Shown: positions 1 through 7,680 of the stretch, in pieces
Layout: each line of letters opens with the position of its first letter
Numbering within the stretch: the first letter of the stretch is position 1
Assembly (NCBI GenBank): GCA_020444045.1
Contig: JAHLLS010000019.1
Span: 54,628 to 118,627 of the forward strand
Origin: Deltaproteobacteria bacterium
GTDB lineage: Bacteria; Desulfobacterota; Desulfobacteria; Desulfobacterales; UBA5852
Direction of reading: 5' to 3'
Length of the DNA: 64,000 nt
Notes under the pieces: generated by a model
What the model was told of the DNA's origin: nothing
Database searches by the model: none
Seen by the model: the letters and a program-made list of their open reading frames with translations, nothing else
Translations under genes and position numbers: made by a program

Positions 1-396
1 ATTGCCCGGCATAAGCACCATCAGACGCCCGGCCAGGCTGAGGTTCGTGGTCAGCATGGCCCCCTTGTTCATGATGGGGTCTTTGACCACCTGTACCAGC
101 ATCTCCTGGCCCTTGCGCACCAGACGGCTGATATCGTGTCCGCCCCCCTCGACATCATGGTAATAGTCGTGATGGATTTCCTGAATCTGGAGGAATCCGT
201 TGCGGGCTTCACCGTAATCGATAAAAACCGCCTGCAGGCTGGGCTCGATCCGGCTGATGGTAGCCTTGTAAATGTTGCCTTGCGTAATCTGGATGCTGGC
301 GCTTTCGATCTGGAACTCTTCCAGCGTGCTGTCTTTGACCTTGGCGATGCGACACTCTTCCGTGTCAACGGCGTTGATAAGAATTTTGCTGCTCAT
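1..396 (-). CDS. rng: Ribonuclease E/G family protein, N-terminal part (runs off the window)
   Basis: The reverse strand from an ATG at 396 reads in frame to base 1, giving 132 residues that begin MSSKILINAVDTEECRIAKV. This is the typical opening of RNase G/E: a short strand followed by an S1 RNA-binding domain (about residues 35-110, including GNIYKATISRIEPSLQAVFI and YGEARNGFL) and then the start of the RNase-E region (KGAMLTTNLSLAGR). The family cleaves single-stranded 5'-monophosphorylated RNA in rRNA maturation and mRNA decay. The catalytic Asp residues and zinc link lie outside the window, so RNase G cannot be told from RNase E by length. It is transcribed away from leuS. Confidence 0.9.
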   Translation of the reverse strand, partial: MSSKILINAVDTEECRIAKVKDSTLEEFQIESASIQITQGNIYKATISRIEPSLQAVFIDYGEARNGFLQIQEIHHDYYHDVEGGGHDISRLVRKGQEMLVQVVKDPIMNKGAMLTTNLSLAGRLMVLMPGN

Positions 397-728
397 ATAA
401 AATTGTTTCCTTGTAAAGCGTGTAGCGGAGAAATGGTTGGTTTTTATGTAAACGATATAAATAGGCAATTGCCGACATCAAGTCAAACAATTTTAGGGGG
501 CGTCCTGGTGGCCGCTGCGGGAAAGGCCCCCCACAATCAGGGCGCAGGCAGGTCACCCGGGCAGGGGGGGCGGCGTGGCTCGATTGAAAGGCGCCCCGCG
601 CGGGTTGCTATTTGTTAAGCATTATGGCATTGAGAGCTTTTGCCGGTGGGGCTTCGGGCCGCCTCAAACCCTTGCCCCGCCTGATTCAAGACTGACATGA
701 CGGATTCATCTGGAGGCCTGCAAATACC
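397..728. other. Intergenic region between divergent rng and leuS
   Basis: This stretch of about 330 bases separates the RNase E/G gene (-) from leuS (+) and should carry both promoters. The part next to rng is AT-rich while the part next to leuS is GC-rich. I could not pick out a convincing promoter pair. Short open frames here have no start signal or recognisable product. Confidence 0.5.
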
Positions 729-3320
729 ATGGAAGAACGCTACGATCCCCAGGCGATCGAAATCAAATGGCAACAACGCTGGGATGCGTCACGGCTGTTC
801 AATGTCGAGGATGCGCCGGACCGGGAAAAATATTATCTGCTGGAGATGTTTCCCTATCCTTCGGGAAAAATCCACATGGGGCATGTGCGCAACTACACGA
901 TCGGCGATGTCGTGGCCCGTTACAAGCGCATGCGCGGATTCAACGTGCTGCACCCCATGGGGTGGGACGCGTTCGGCATGCCGGCGGAAAATGCCGCGAT
1001 TGCCAACAATACCCAGCCGGCTCGCTGGACCTACGCCAATATCGATGCCATGCGCGAGCAGTTGCAGCGTCTGGGGTTCTCCTATGATTGGGAACGTGAA
1101 ATCGCCACTTGCCGTCCGGAATATTACCGCTGGGAGCAGTGGCTGTTTCTCAAGATGCTGGACAAGGGCATGGCCTATCGCAAGGAATCGTATGTCAACT
1201 GGTGCGATCCTTGTCAAACGGTGCTGGCCAACGAACAGGTGGAGGCCGGCATGTGCTGGCGCTGCGGCAAACCCGTTCGTCAGAAAAAGCTGTGGCAATG
1301 GTTTTTTCGGATCTCCGATTATGCCGAAGATCTGCTGGTTCACTGCGACGAACTTCCGGGATGGCCCGACAAGGTCCTGACCATGCAGAAGAACTGGATC
1401 GGCAAGAGCTTGGGGGCTGAAATCCGTTTCCCCATCGAGGGCTCGGAAGAGGTCATAACCGTATTTACCACGCGGCATGATACGGTCTTTGGTGCGACCT
1501 TCATGTGTCTGGCGCCGGAGCACCCGCTGGTCAGCGCGCTTTCCCGGAATACACCTCAGGAAGATGAGGTGAACGCTTTCGTGGATCGCATCGCCATGCA
1601 GGACCGTTCCGATCGCGGCTTGGAAAAATATGAGAAAGAAGGGGTTTTCACCGGGGCCTATTGTATCAACCCTGTGAACAACCGCCGCATGCCGATCTAT
1701 TCGGCCAATTTCGCCCTGATGGAATACGGTACCGGGGCCGTCATGTCGGTTCCCGCCCATGACCAGCGGGATTTCGATTTCGCGCGCAAATACCGGCTCG
1801 ATATGGTGGTGGTGATCGACCGCCCAGACGAGCCGCTGGACGTGGCGACCATGACGGAAGCCTATTCCCAGGACGGCATCATGGTCAATTCGGGCGAGTT
1901 TGACGGTCAGCCTAACCGTCAGGCCATGGAAGCCATTGCCACCTATCTTGAAGACCACGGCATGGGACGCAAAACCGTGAATTTCCGGCTGCGGGACTGG
2001 GGCATTTCCCGGCAGCGCTATTGGGGCGCCCCGATTCCGGTGATCTATTGCGAGGATTGCGGCGCGGTGCCCGTACCCGAAGACGACCTGCCGATCCTGC
2101 TGCCGGAGGACATCGATCTGCTGGAGGGGGGGCGGTCGCCGCTTCCGGAGTTGGAGGCGTTTCGCCGGGCGGTCTGCCCGAAGTGCGGGCGGGAAGACGG
2201 CCGCCGGGAAACGGATACCATGGACACCTTTGTCGAATCGTCATGGTATTTCGAGCGCTACTGCAGCCCACGCTGCACCACGGGCATGTTCGATAAGGCG
2301 GCGGTCGACTACTGGATGCCGGTGGACCAGTATATCGGCGGTGTGGAGCACGCCGTTTTGCATCTCCTTTACTCGCGCTATTACACGCGGGTTCTGGCAG
2401 AATTCGGACTGATCAACTACAAGGAGCCGTTCACGCGCCTGCTGACCCAGGGCATGGTATGCAAAGAAACCGTCTCCTGCCCGGAGCATGGCTTTCTCTT
2501 CCCGGATGACGTCCTGGACCGTGAGGGCGAACGGGTCTGCCACCTTTGCGGAAAACCCGTGGACATCGGGCGGGTCGAAAAAATGTCCAAATCCAAGAAA
2601 AATGTGATCGACCCCAATATCCTCCTCAATCAATACGGTGCCGATACCACGCGCCTGTTCTGCCTGTTTGCCGCTCCGCCGGAGCGGGATCTGGAATGGA
2701 GCGAGCAAGGCGTCGATGGCGGCTATCGTTTTTTAAACCGGGTATGGCGTCTCGTCTGGCGCTGGATCGAGACGATCGACGGAGTGGCGTCCTTCGACGG
2801 GGACGACGCGGATCTTTCCCCATCCATGCGGGAGCTTTATAAAAAGGTACATCAGACGACGCACAAGGTAACGCACGATATCGAAGAACGGTTTCATTTC
2901 AACACCGCCATCAGTGCCGTCATGGAACTGGTCAATCTGTTTCCCGGCGAGTCCATTCAGCCGGCATCCGATGCGGAGGCCGGCGTCGTCCGGCTGGCTC
3001 TGGAGCGGATTGCCCTTCTCCTGTCGCCCATCGTGCCCCACTTTTCGGAGGAGGTCTGGGAGCAGCTTGGCCATCCCCCCAGCATCCTGCAACAGCCCTG
3101 GCCGACCTATCGCAAAGAAGCGCTGGTTCGCGACGAATGGGTCATTGTCGTTCAGGTCAACGGCAAACTGCGCAGTCGATTGACGGTTGCAGCGGGAACG
3201 GACAAGGCGGTTATCGAAGCGATGGCGCTGGCCGATGAACGGGCCTGCAAGTTTATCAGAGATAAGCCGGTCCGCAAAGTCGTCGTGGTGCCGGGTAAAC
3301 TGGTGAACATCGTTGTCTGA
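729..3320 (+). CDS. leuS: Leucyl-tRNA synthetase
   Basis: This 863-residue protein charges tRNA-Leu with leucine in the cytosol. The class I HIGH signature appears as HMGH at residues 49-52 within [15 protein letters not shown]. The KMSKS loop is at residues 618-622. The long connective-polypeptide editing domain lies between them (about residues 220-420, with [15 protein letters not shown] and the conserved [15 protein letters not shown]). The anticodon-binding helical domain and a C-terminal domain follow. Two CxxC pairs around residues 158-182 and two more later (about 440-490 and 590-615) suggest bound zinc. Length is normal for bacterial LeuRS. The ATG at 729 opens [11 protein letters not shown], a standard LeuRS start. 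The stop is followed after a few bases by the lptE-like gene, so the two are probably cotranscribed. Confidence 0.97.
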   Translation: MEERYDPQAIEIKWQQRWDASRLFNVEDAPDREKYYLLEMFPYPSGKIHMGHVRNYTIGDVVARYKRMRGFNVLHPMGWDAFGMPAENAAIANNTQPARWTYANIDAMREQLQRLGFSYDWEREIATCRPEYYRWEQWLFLKMLDKGMAYRKESYVNWCDPCQTVLANEQVEAGMCWRCGKPVRQKKLWQWFFRISDYAEDLLVHCDELPGWPDKVLTMQKNWIGKSLGAEIRFPIEGSEEVITVFTTRHDTVFGATFMCLAPEHPLVSALSRNTPQEDEVNAFVDRIAMQDRSDRGLEKYEKEGVFTGAYCINPVNNRRMPIYSANFALMEYGTGAVMSVPAHDQRDFDFARKYRLDMVVVIDRPDEPLDVATMTEAYSQDGIMVNSGEFDGQPNRQAMEAIATYLEDHGMGRKTVNFRLRDWGISRQRYWGAPIPVIYCEDCGAVPVPEDDLPILLPEDIDLLEGGRSPLPELEAFRRAVCPKCGREDGRRETDTMDTFVESSWYFERYCSPRCTTGMFDKAAVDYWMPVDQYIGGVEHAVLHLLYSRYYTRVLAEFGLINYKEPFTRLLTQGMVCKETVSCPEHGFLFPDDVLDREGERVCHLCGKPVDIGRVEKMSKSKKNVIDPNILLNQYGADTTRLFCLFAAPPERDLEWSEQGVDGGYRFLNRVWRLVWRWIETIDGVASFDGDDADLSPSMRELYKKVHQTTHKVTHDIEERFHFNTAISAVMELVNLFPGESIQPASDAEAGVVRLALERIALLLSPIVPHFSEEVWEQLGHPPSILQQPWPTYRKEALVRDEWVIVVQVNGKLRSRLTVAAGTDKAVIEAMALADERACKFIRDKPVRKVVVVPGKLVNIVV

Positions 3321-3327
3321 GGGGACG

Positions 3328-3891
3328 ATGCCCATGATCAACAATGAGGAGCGAGCAATTGCCGATTGTGGTTCCCGGGTGCGCCCGGCCATGTGGGCGA
3401 TTGTCATGGCGGCGCTGTTCGTGATCAGCCTGAGCAGCTGCGGATATCGTTTCACAGGGGACCGGAATCCGGTGATCGATGTCAAAACGGTGCATATTCC
3501 CCCCATGAACAACACCACCACCAAGGTCGGGATTGAAACCCAGTTTACCAACAATATGATTTTTGAGGTGAACCGCAGCGGCTATTCGAAGGTGGTGGAC
3601 CGGGACGCGGCGGAATTCGTGTTGGAGGGCGTGATTCGTGATCTGCAGACGGGATCCGTGTCGCGCCGCAGCATTACCAGAACGCTGGAGCGGAATGTGA
3701 GTGTCACCGTTGATCTTTTTCTCAAAAACCGTCAGGGCAAAGTGCTTTGGAAAAGCAGTCTGAGAGACAGTGAAGCCTACACGGTGTTGTCGGATAAAAC
3801 CAGCACGGAAGGCAATTTGCGACGAGCCCTGGCGGTGATTTCTTCCCGCCTGGCGGAGAAGTTCCACACCCGGTTTACCGCATCGTTTTAA
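3328..3891 (+). CDS. lptE: LptE-like outer-membrane LPS-assembly lipoprotein
   Basis: From the ATG at 3328 (preceded by GAGGGG at a good distance) this gives about 187 residues. It has a type II signal peptide ending in a lipobox with Cys38 (VISLSSCGYRF). The CGYRF start after the lipid-bearing Cys, the VHIPPMNNTT segment and the long beta-rich domain match the LptE/RlpB family, which plugs and helps fold LptD for LPS export. leuS-lptE adjacency is also known from enterobacteria, which supports the call. A TTG at 3313 inside leuS would give a longer N-terminus but has no better ribosome site. The gene directly follows leuS. Confidence 0.82.
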   Translation: MPMINNEERAIADCGSRVRPAMWAIVMAALFVISLSSCGYRFTGDRNPVIDVKTVHIPPMNNTTTKVGIETQFTNNMIFEVNRSGYSKVVDRDAAEFVLEGVIRDLQTGSVSRRSITRTLERNVSVTVDLFLKNRQGKVLWKSSLRDSEAYTVLSDKTSTEGNLRRALAVISSRLAEKFHTRFTASF

Positions 3892-3895
3892 ACCG

Positions 3896-3927
3896 AAAAA
3901 CGCATGACAACGATATGTCGTCATGCG
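3896..3927 (-). terminator. Intrinsic terminator of rpsT
   Basis: An 8-bp perfect stem (CGCATGAC at 3901-3908 with GTCATGCG at 3920-3927) is followed, reading on the minus strand, by five T residues. It lies about 40 bases past the rpsT stop codon. It could weakly serve lptE from the other side, but the U-tract points to the minus strand. Confidence 0.75.
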
Positions 3928-3965
3928 TTAATGGTGTGACCGGTAGGGTGCGCGACGGCGATTGT

Positions 3966-4226
3966 CTACGCCGTTTTGACGAGTCGCGACAGGCGGGATA
4001 TCTTGCGCGAAGCGGTTTTTCGATGCAAAACGCCTTTTTTGGCGGCCTTGTCGATGGCCGACTGGGCGATCTTCAGTTGCTCAGGACCCTGGGCCGCATC
4101 TTCACCGGCGGCAGCCGCACGCATGTTTTTAACGATGCCTTTGATCTCGGTTTTGACGGACCGGTTGCGCAACCGTCGAACTTCATTCTGCAGGGCACGT
4201 TTTTTCGCTGATTTATGATTTGCCAA
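3966..4226 (-). CDS. rpsT: 30S ribosomal protein S20
   Basis: This 86-residue basic protein (MANHKSAKKRALQNEVRRLR...) is ribosomal protein S20, which binds 16S rRNA early in small-subunit assembly. The sequence matches the family across its whole length, including the SAIDKAAKKGVLHRKTASRKISRL C-terminal core. The start codon is TTG (complement of 4224-4226), chosen because it begins the conserved MANHKSA motif and is preceded by AAGGAG at 4235-4240. Escherichia coli rpsT also starts with UUG and is autoregulated in translation, so the rare start may be functionally conserved. It has its own promoter and terminator and faces lptE. Confidence 0.97.
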   Translation of the reverse strand: MANHKSAKKRALQNEVRRLRNRSVKTEIKGIVKNMRAAAAGEDAAQGPEQLKIAQSAIDKAAKKGVLHRKTASRKISRLSRLVKTA

Positions 4227-4262
4227 GATTGAATCTCCTTTTCTTAAAATTTTGAATCAGGA

Positions 4263-4291
4263 TATCTAACGGAACCAACAGGAAATGTCAA
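4263..4291 (-). promoter_or_regulatory. Sigma-70 promoter of rpsT
   Basis: On the minus strand a perfect -35 box TTGACA (4291-4286) is separated by exactly 17 bases from TAGATA (4268-4263). Transcription would start near 4256, about 30 bases before the TTG start. Confidence 0.8.
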
Positions 4292-4362
4292 GCATTGAAT
4301 CACGCTGTTTCCGATAATCGTGTCTGGCTGGCCGTCGGCGAAAACCTGTCCGGCGCTGCCCC

Positions 4363-5988
4363 GTGAACGCCGTGGGAGTTGCGGCCCCATCGTCGCCTGA
4401 ATCCGATGCCTTACCGAATGGTCCGGCCGGTATCCGGGATGCCGGCGTGGTGGTATCCGCAACCTTCGCCAGCCGGATTTTAGGCTATGTGCGGGATATG
4501 CTGATCGCCTGGAGTTTCGGCGCCGGTATGTATGCGGACGCCTTTATCGTGGCCTTTCGCATTCCCAATCTGGTCCGACGTCTTGTGGGGGAAGGCGCGC
4601 TCGGTATGGCCTTCATACCGGTCTTTCACGACGATGCCCGCCGCCGGGGAAGTAAGCATGCCCTTGATCTGGCGGTCATGGCCCTGCGTCGTCTGGCGCT
4701 GCTCCTTGCCGTCGTTGTTTTTCTGGGAATACTGTTAAGCCCTGCCATTGTGCGTGGGCTGGCACCCGGCTTTATGGTGTCGGGCGACAAACTCCAGCTG
4801 ACCGTGCATTTAACCCGCATCATGTTCCCGTATGTACTCCTGGTGGGGTTGGTGGCGTTGAGCATGGGCATCCTCAACGCCCTCGGGCATTTTACCGCTC
4901 CGGCGCTGGCCCCCTTGGCGCTCAATATAACCATGATTTCAGCGGTATGGATTGGTGTGTGGCTGGCGCCGACGATGGCGGTGCGCATTGGTATCCTGGC
5001 GGCCGGGGTCGTGTTTGGGGGCGCTTTACAGCTCGGTCTGCAAGTGCCGGTCCTGGTGCGTCACGGGGTGCGCTTCTGGCAAGCCCCCCTTCCTGAGTCA
5101 GGTGCCCTCGGTCGATTCGGTCGTTCGGCGCTGCCCGTCCTGCTGGGTGGCGCCACCTATCAGATCAATGTCCTGCTGGGAACCCTGCTGGCCTCCTATC
5201 TCGCCGTGGGCAGCGTGTCGTATCTTTTTTATGCGGACCGCCTGGTCCAGTTTCCACTGGGGATTTTTGCCATATCAGCGGTCACGGTGATGATGCCGGG
5301 CCTTTCGCGCCAGGCGGCTGAAAAACGACTCGACGACATGAAACAGACGCTTTCCCAATCGCTGCGGATGGTCTGGTTTGTTACCGTGCCGGCCATGGTG
5401 GGGTTGATCGTGTTGCGAGAACCGATTGTGGCCCTTCTTTTTGAACGAGGCGCTTTTGATAGTAATTCCACTCGTTTGACGGCTGAAGCCCTCCTATGGT
5501 ATAGTTCCGGATTATGGGCTTACGCCGCTTTGCGCATCTTGCTGGCCGTATTCTATGCACGACAGGATGCCTATCGCCCGCTTAAGGCCGCGGTCATCAG
5601 CATGTTTGTCAATCTCGGAGCCGGTGTCCTGCTGATGCGGGTCATGGGGCATGGCGGCATCGCTCTGGCGGCGGCCCTGTCCGCCATGGTGAATGTTATG
5701 CTTCTGGGCGTCATGCTGCGATGGCAAATCGGCCCGCTGGGTGGCTGGAAGATTGTGTCGGCGGTCGTCCGGATAGCAGGATGCGCCCTTTTGATGGGAT
5801 ATGCCGTCCACCTCCTGAACGTGTGGTTGGCGCAGGCGCCCGGTTGCGGCATCACGCTTCAGATCGGGCGGCTGCTCGCCTGCATAACAACGGGTGTAGC
5901 GGTCTATGCGACGGCCGCTTTTCTTTGCCGCAGCAAGGAATTGCGTCTCTGTCGCCAACTGGTTCGGCAACGGAAAAACATACCGTGA
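4363..5988 (+). CDS. murJ: Lipid II flippase MurJ
   Basis: A 541-residue polytopic inner-membrane protein of the MVF family, which flips the peptidoglycan precursor lipid II to the periplasm. Family motifs are visible: SRILGYVRDMLIAWSFG near the N-terminus, ADAFIVAFRIPNLVRRLVGEGA, then ALGHFTAPALAP, and RILLAVFYARQDAYRPLK about two-thirds through. Many hydrophobic segments fit the expected 14 membrane helices. The start is a GTG at 4363. The stop overlaps the following ftsB-like gene by a GTGA junction, so the two are translationally coupled; murJ and a divisome protein sharing a transcript makes functional sense. Confidence 0.95.
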   Translation: MNAVGVAAPSSPESDALPNGPAGIRDAGVVVSATFASRILGYVRDMLIAWSFGAGMYADAFIVAFRIPNLVRRLVGEGALGMAFIPVFHDDARRRGSKHALDLAVMALRRLALLLAVVVFLGILLSPAIVRGLAPGFMVSGDKLQLTVHLTRIMFPYVLLVGLVALSMGILNALGHFTAPALAPLALNITMISAVWIGVWLAPTMAVRIGILAAGVVFGGALQLGLQVPVLVRHGVRFWQAPLPESGALGRFGRSALPVLLGGATYQINVLLGTLLASYLAVGSVSYLFYADRLVQFPLGIFAISAVTVMMPGLSRQAAEKRLDDMKQTLSQSLRMVWFVTVPAMVGLIVLREPIVALLFERGAFDSNSTRLTAEALLWYSSGLWAYAALRILLAVFYARQDAYRPLKAAVISMFVNLGAGVLLMRVMGHGGIALAAALSAMVNVMLLGVMLRWQIGPLGGWKIVSAVVRIAGCALLMGYAVHLLNVWLAQAPGCGITLQIGRLLACITTGVAVYATAAFLCRSKELRLCRQLVRQRKNIP

Positions 5989-6308
5989 ATACGCGACAAA
6001 GCATCTTCTTATCTTTCGCCGTTGTGGGCCTTTTCACTTTCCTGCTCGTGATTATTTTTGGGGATAAAGGCTTGGCCGATCTCCATCTGGTGAAGCTCGA
6101 ACGGGACCGCTTGGTGGATAAAAACCAGACCTTGCTGCAAGAGAACCTGGCCCGGTATGCCGAAAAGGAACGTCTGGAAAACGATCCCCACTATATCGAA
6201 CATGTCGCCCGCAGCGAACTCGGGCTGGTGGCGGCAGATGAGCTCATCTTTATAACCCCGGAGGCATCATCGCCCCTCGCGGCGAATTCCGGCACGCCGC
6301 AACCGTAA
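5985..6308 (+). CDS. ftsB: FtsB/DivIC-like septum formation initiator protein
   Basis: A 107-residue protein starting at a GTG that overlaps the murJ stop. It has a short cytoplasmic tail, one membrane helix (about residues 7-26), a coiled coil (about 32-65: LVKLERDRLVDKNQTLLQEN) and the conserved segment NDPHYIEHVARSELGLV that is diagnostic of the septum-initiator family. Such proteins link FtsL and FtsQ in the divisome. The longer reading frame upstream overlaps murJ and is not coding. Confidence 0.85.
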   Translation: MNTRQSIFLSFAVVGLFTFLLVIIFGDKGLADLHLVKLERDRLVDKNQTLLQENLARYAEKERLENDPHYIEHVARSELGLVAADELIFITPEASSPLAANSGTPQP

Positions 6309-6387
6309 ACATCGGTCGCGTCTGTCTTGCTAAGATTTTGCCAGGGCTTCCGGAACGCAGTTAACGTTTCAAGTGGATCCGATCATC

Positions 6388-6654
6388 ATGGCCGTCGAGA
6401 AAGAATTTGAAACCGAAACCATGGCACGGATTTATGCCGACCAGGGCCATTATGAAAAGGCCGCGGCCATTTATCGGCGGCTATTGATCCAGACACCGGC
6501 ACGCGAGGACCTTCGCGACCGACTGAAAGCGATTGAAGACCGGCTGGAAATCACCGCAAACCAGACGTTGTCCATCCAGTTCAGCGCGTTTATCGATCTG
6601 CTCTTGAAGAAAAAACAGATCGATAAACTCCGCAACCTGCGCAAGCCGCACTAA
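6388..6654 (+). CDS. Small tetratricopeptide-like protein
   Basis: About 88 residues from the ATG at 6388; an in-frame GTG at 6373 would add five residues. The segment ETMARIYADQGHYEKAAAIYRRLL has the helix-turn-helix spacing of a TPR unit, followed by a second helix pair rich in charged residues. No catalytic motif is visible. It follows the ftsB-like gene by about 80 bases and may belong to the same transcript. TPR proteins mediate protein-protein contact, but the partner is unknown. Confidence 0.6.
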   Translation: MAVEKEFETETMARIYADQGHYEKAAAIYRRLLIQTPAREDLRDRLKAIEDRLEITANQTLSIQFSAFIDLLLKKKQIDKLRNLRKPH

Positions 6655-6784
6655 CACGCGCCGACCGACCCTCTCGCAAAGTTCCCCGTTACGGTGTTTT
6701 GGTATGATTAGACAGGATAGCGGGGCCTGCGCTGCGGCGCAGAGGCGTCTCATGCCCTAAAATGCGGCTATCTCCATAAGATGC

Positions 6785-6813
6785 TTGACAAAATCGGCCT
6801 TTTAGTTTTTAGT
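6785..6813 (+). promoter_or_regulatory. Sigma-70 promoter of the riboswitch cassette
   Basis: TTGACA at 6785-6790 is followed after 17 bases by TTTAGT at 6808-6813. A transcript would start near 6820, about 25 bases before the c-di-GMP aptamer. Confidence 0.6.
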
Positions 6814-6845
6814 GGATCGTCAGAAAATCCGTGTTTTAAATTCGA

Positions 6846-6925
6846 TAAGGGCAACTCTGTTGAAAAACAGAGGCGCAAAACCACGGGTCCAAAGCCGACA
6901 GGTTAGGATAGCCGGGTTGCCGAAT
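6846..6925 (+). ncRNA. Cyclic di-GMP-I (GEMM-I) riboswitch aptamer
   Basis: The sequence shows the GEMM-I layout. The closing helix pairs GGCAAC (6850-6855) with GTTGCC (6916-6921). A hairpin with a GAAA-containing loop follows (CTCTGT 6855-6860 / ACAGAG 6867-6872). Next comes the conserved GCGCAAAACCACGGGTCC segment, a second hairpin, and the conserved AGGATAGCCGGGTTGCCG 3' part. GEMM-I aptamers bind the second messenger c-di-GMP. A promoter lies just upstream and an intrinsic terminator 20 bases downstream, so the unit is complete. The call is by eye; a covariance-model search (Rfam GEMM) would settle it. Confidence 0.85.
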
Positions 6926-6943
6926 GTGAACCTGCGAACAAAG

Positions 6944-6972
6944 CCCTTGCCGCTGAATGGCCAGGGTTTTTT
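6944..6972 (+). terminator. Intrinsic terminator serving as riboswitch expression platform
   Basis: CCCTTGCC (6944-6951) pairs with GGCCAGGG (6959-6966) with one mismatch, and six T residues follow. It sits about 20 bases after the c-di-GMP aptamer, which is where a transcription-control platform is expected. Confidence 0.75.
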
Positions 6973-6989
6973 AAGTGGCGTTTGCCTTC

Positions 6990-7149
6990 GTGCTCCTGTT
7001 CGCAAATACGATGGCATTCGCCGGCCGAAGCATCCTGGCCTACGGCGTTGCGCGGCGCTTGAATACACGGGGTATTCGCGCTTCGCGCGCCTGGTATGCC
7101 AGGCGCCTCGGCCATCTCGGTGCGTCACCGTATTGACGGACAGGAGCAC
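6990..7149. repeat. ~160-nt imperfect inverted repeat (MITE-like or structured leader)
   Basis: GTGCTCCTGT at 6990-6999 is matched by ACAGGAGCAC at 7140-7149. The two arms stay alignable for most of their length (the first 21 bases agree at 18 positions). The element closes on a GAATAC/GTATTC apex around 7060-7075. It lies between the riboswitch terminator and the downstream gene. It may be a miniature inverted-repeat element that jumped into the leader, or a long structured leader. I saw no clear target-site duplication. Confidence 0.6.
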
Positions 7150-7167
7150 TCAGAAAGTCAGATCCTG

Positions 7168-7560
7168 ATGGAAATGTATGTTGTTCAGGAGAAGAAGGAA
7201 AACTGTGGCGACAGCGTTTTTTACAAGGGGCAGGTTGCTTACGCCGTAATGCCGAACGGGCGTAAGATTGCGCTGCAGGCTTGCGGTGACGTTAAATTTA
7301 TCCTGCCGAATCCTGATCGGAAATTCGATGTATACAGCCACAGTGCGGCCAGTGGCGGTCTCGAGAAAATTGAAATCGCCGGGTTGACCGACGATGATCT
7401 TCCTCGTGACGGTAATCGCTGGCTGAGCCGCAACCATTTTGAAATCGTAAAGCTGTCACGTTACGGTGATGTCGTCGGAGACGGCATTATGGCCGGCGAA
7501 GATTACGATGAAGCCATGGATCGGTTTTTGTCGTACTGTGTTTCCTTGTCCGGACGATAG
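7168..7560 (+). CDS. Orphan 130-residue protein under a c-di-GMP riboswitch
   Basis: From the ATG at 7168 the product is a soluble, acidic, about 130-residue protein starting MEMYVVQEKKENCGDSVFYK, with no signal peptide or membrane segment. I do not recognise the family. The frame is open further upstream into the hairpin repeat, but that part is low-complexity and unlikely to be coding. No strong ribosome site precedes 7168; an AGGAG lies 22 bases away. Its leader holds a c-di-GMP aptamer and terminator, so it is probably made in response to c-di-GMP and may act in motility, adhesion or biofilm behaviour. That role is inferred only from the riboswitch. Confidence 0.65.
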   Translation: MEMYVVQEKKENCGDSVFYKGQVAYAVMPNGRKIALQACGDVKFILPNPDRKFDVYSHSAASGGLEKIEIAGLTDDDLPRDGNRWLSRNHFEIVKLSRYGDVVGDGIMAGEDYDEAMDRFLSYCVSLSGR

Positions 7561-7610
7561 CCTTTTAATCGCCAACGTTCGTTGCCTTATCGGCCGGTAA
7601 GCCTAACGTT

Positions 7611-7648
7611 CCTGAAATCCTTTCAGGAATGATGGCTTATGTCATTCC
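7611..7648. other. Two overlapping small hairpins after the riboswitch-controlled gene
   Basis: CCTGAAA/TTTCAGG (7611-7617 and 7621-7627) overlaps a second stem GGAATGA/TCATTCC (7626-7632 and 7642-7648). They lie 50-90 bases past the stop at 7560 and could end transcription or switch between two forms. There is no T-tract. Confidence 0.4.
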
Positions 7649-7680
7649 GGCCGGCCAACCCGATCTCCCCGGAGGAAACG

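Noticed and set aside
789..1958. 389-residue open frame on the minus strand
   Set aside because: It lies wholly inside leuS in antisense, is rich in His/Arg/Gly typical of GC-rich shadow frames, and has no family motif.
6820..7149. Open frames on both strands over the riboswitch and hairpin
   Set aside because: The bases are explained by the aptamer, terminator and inverted repeat; the peptides look random.
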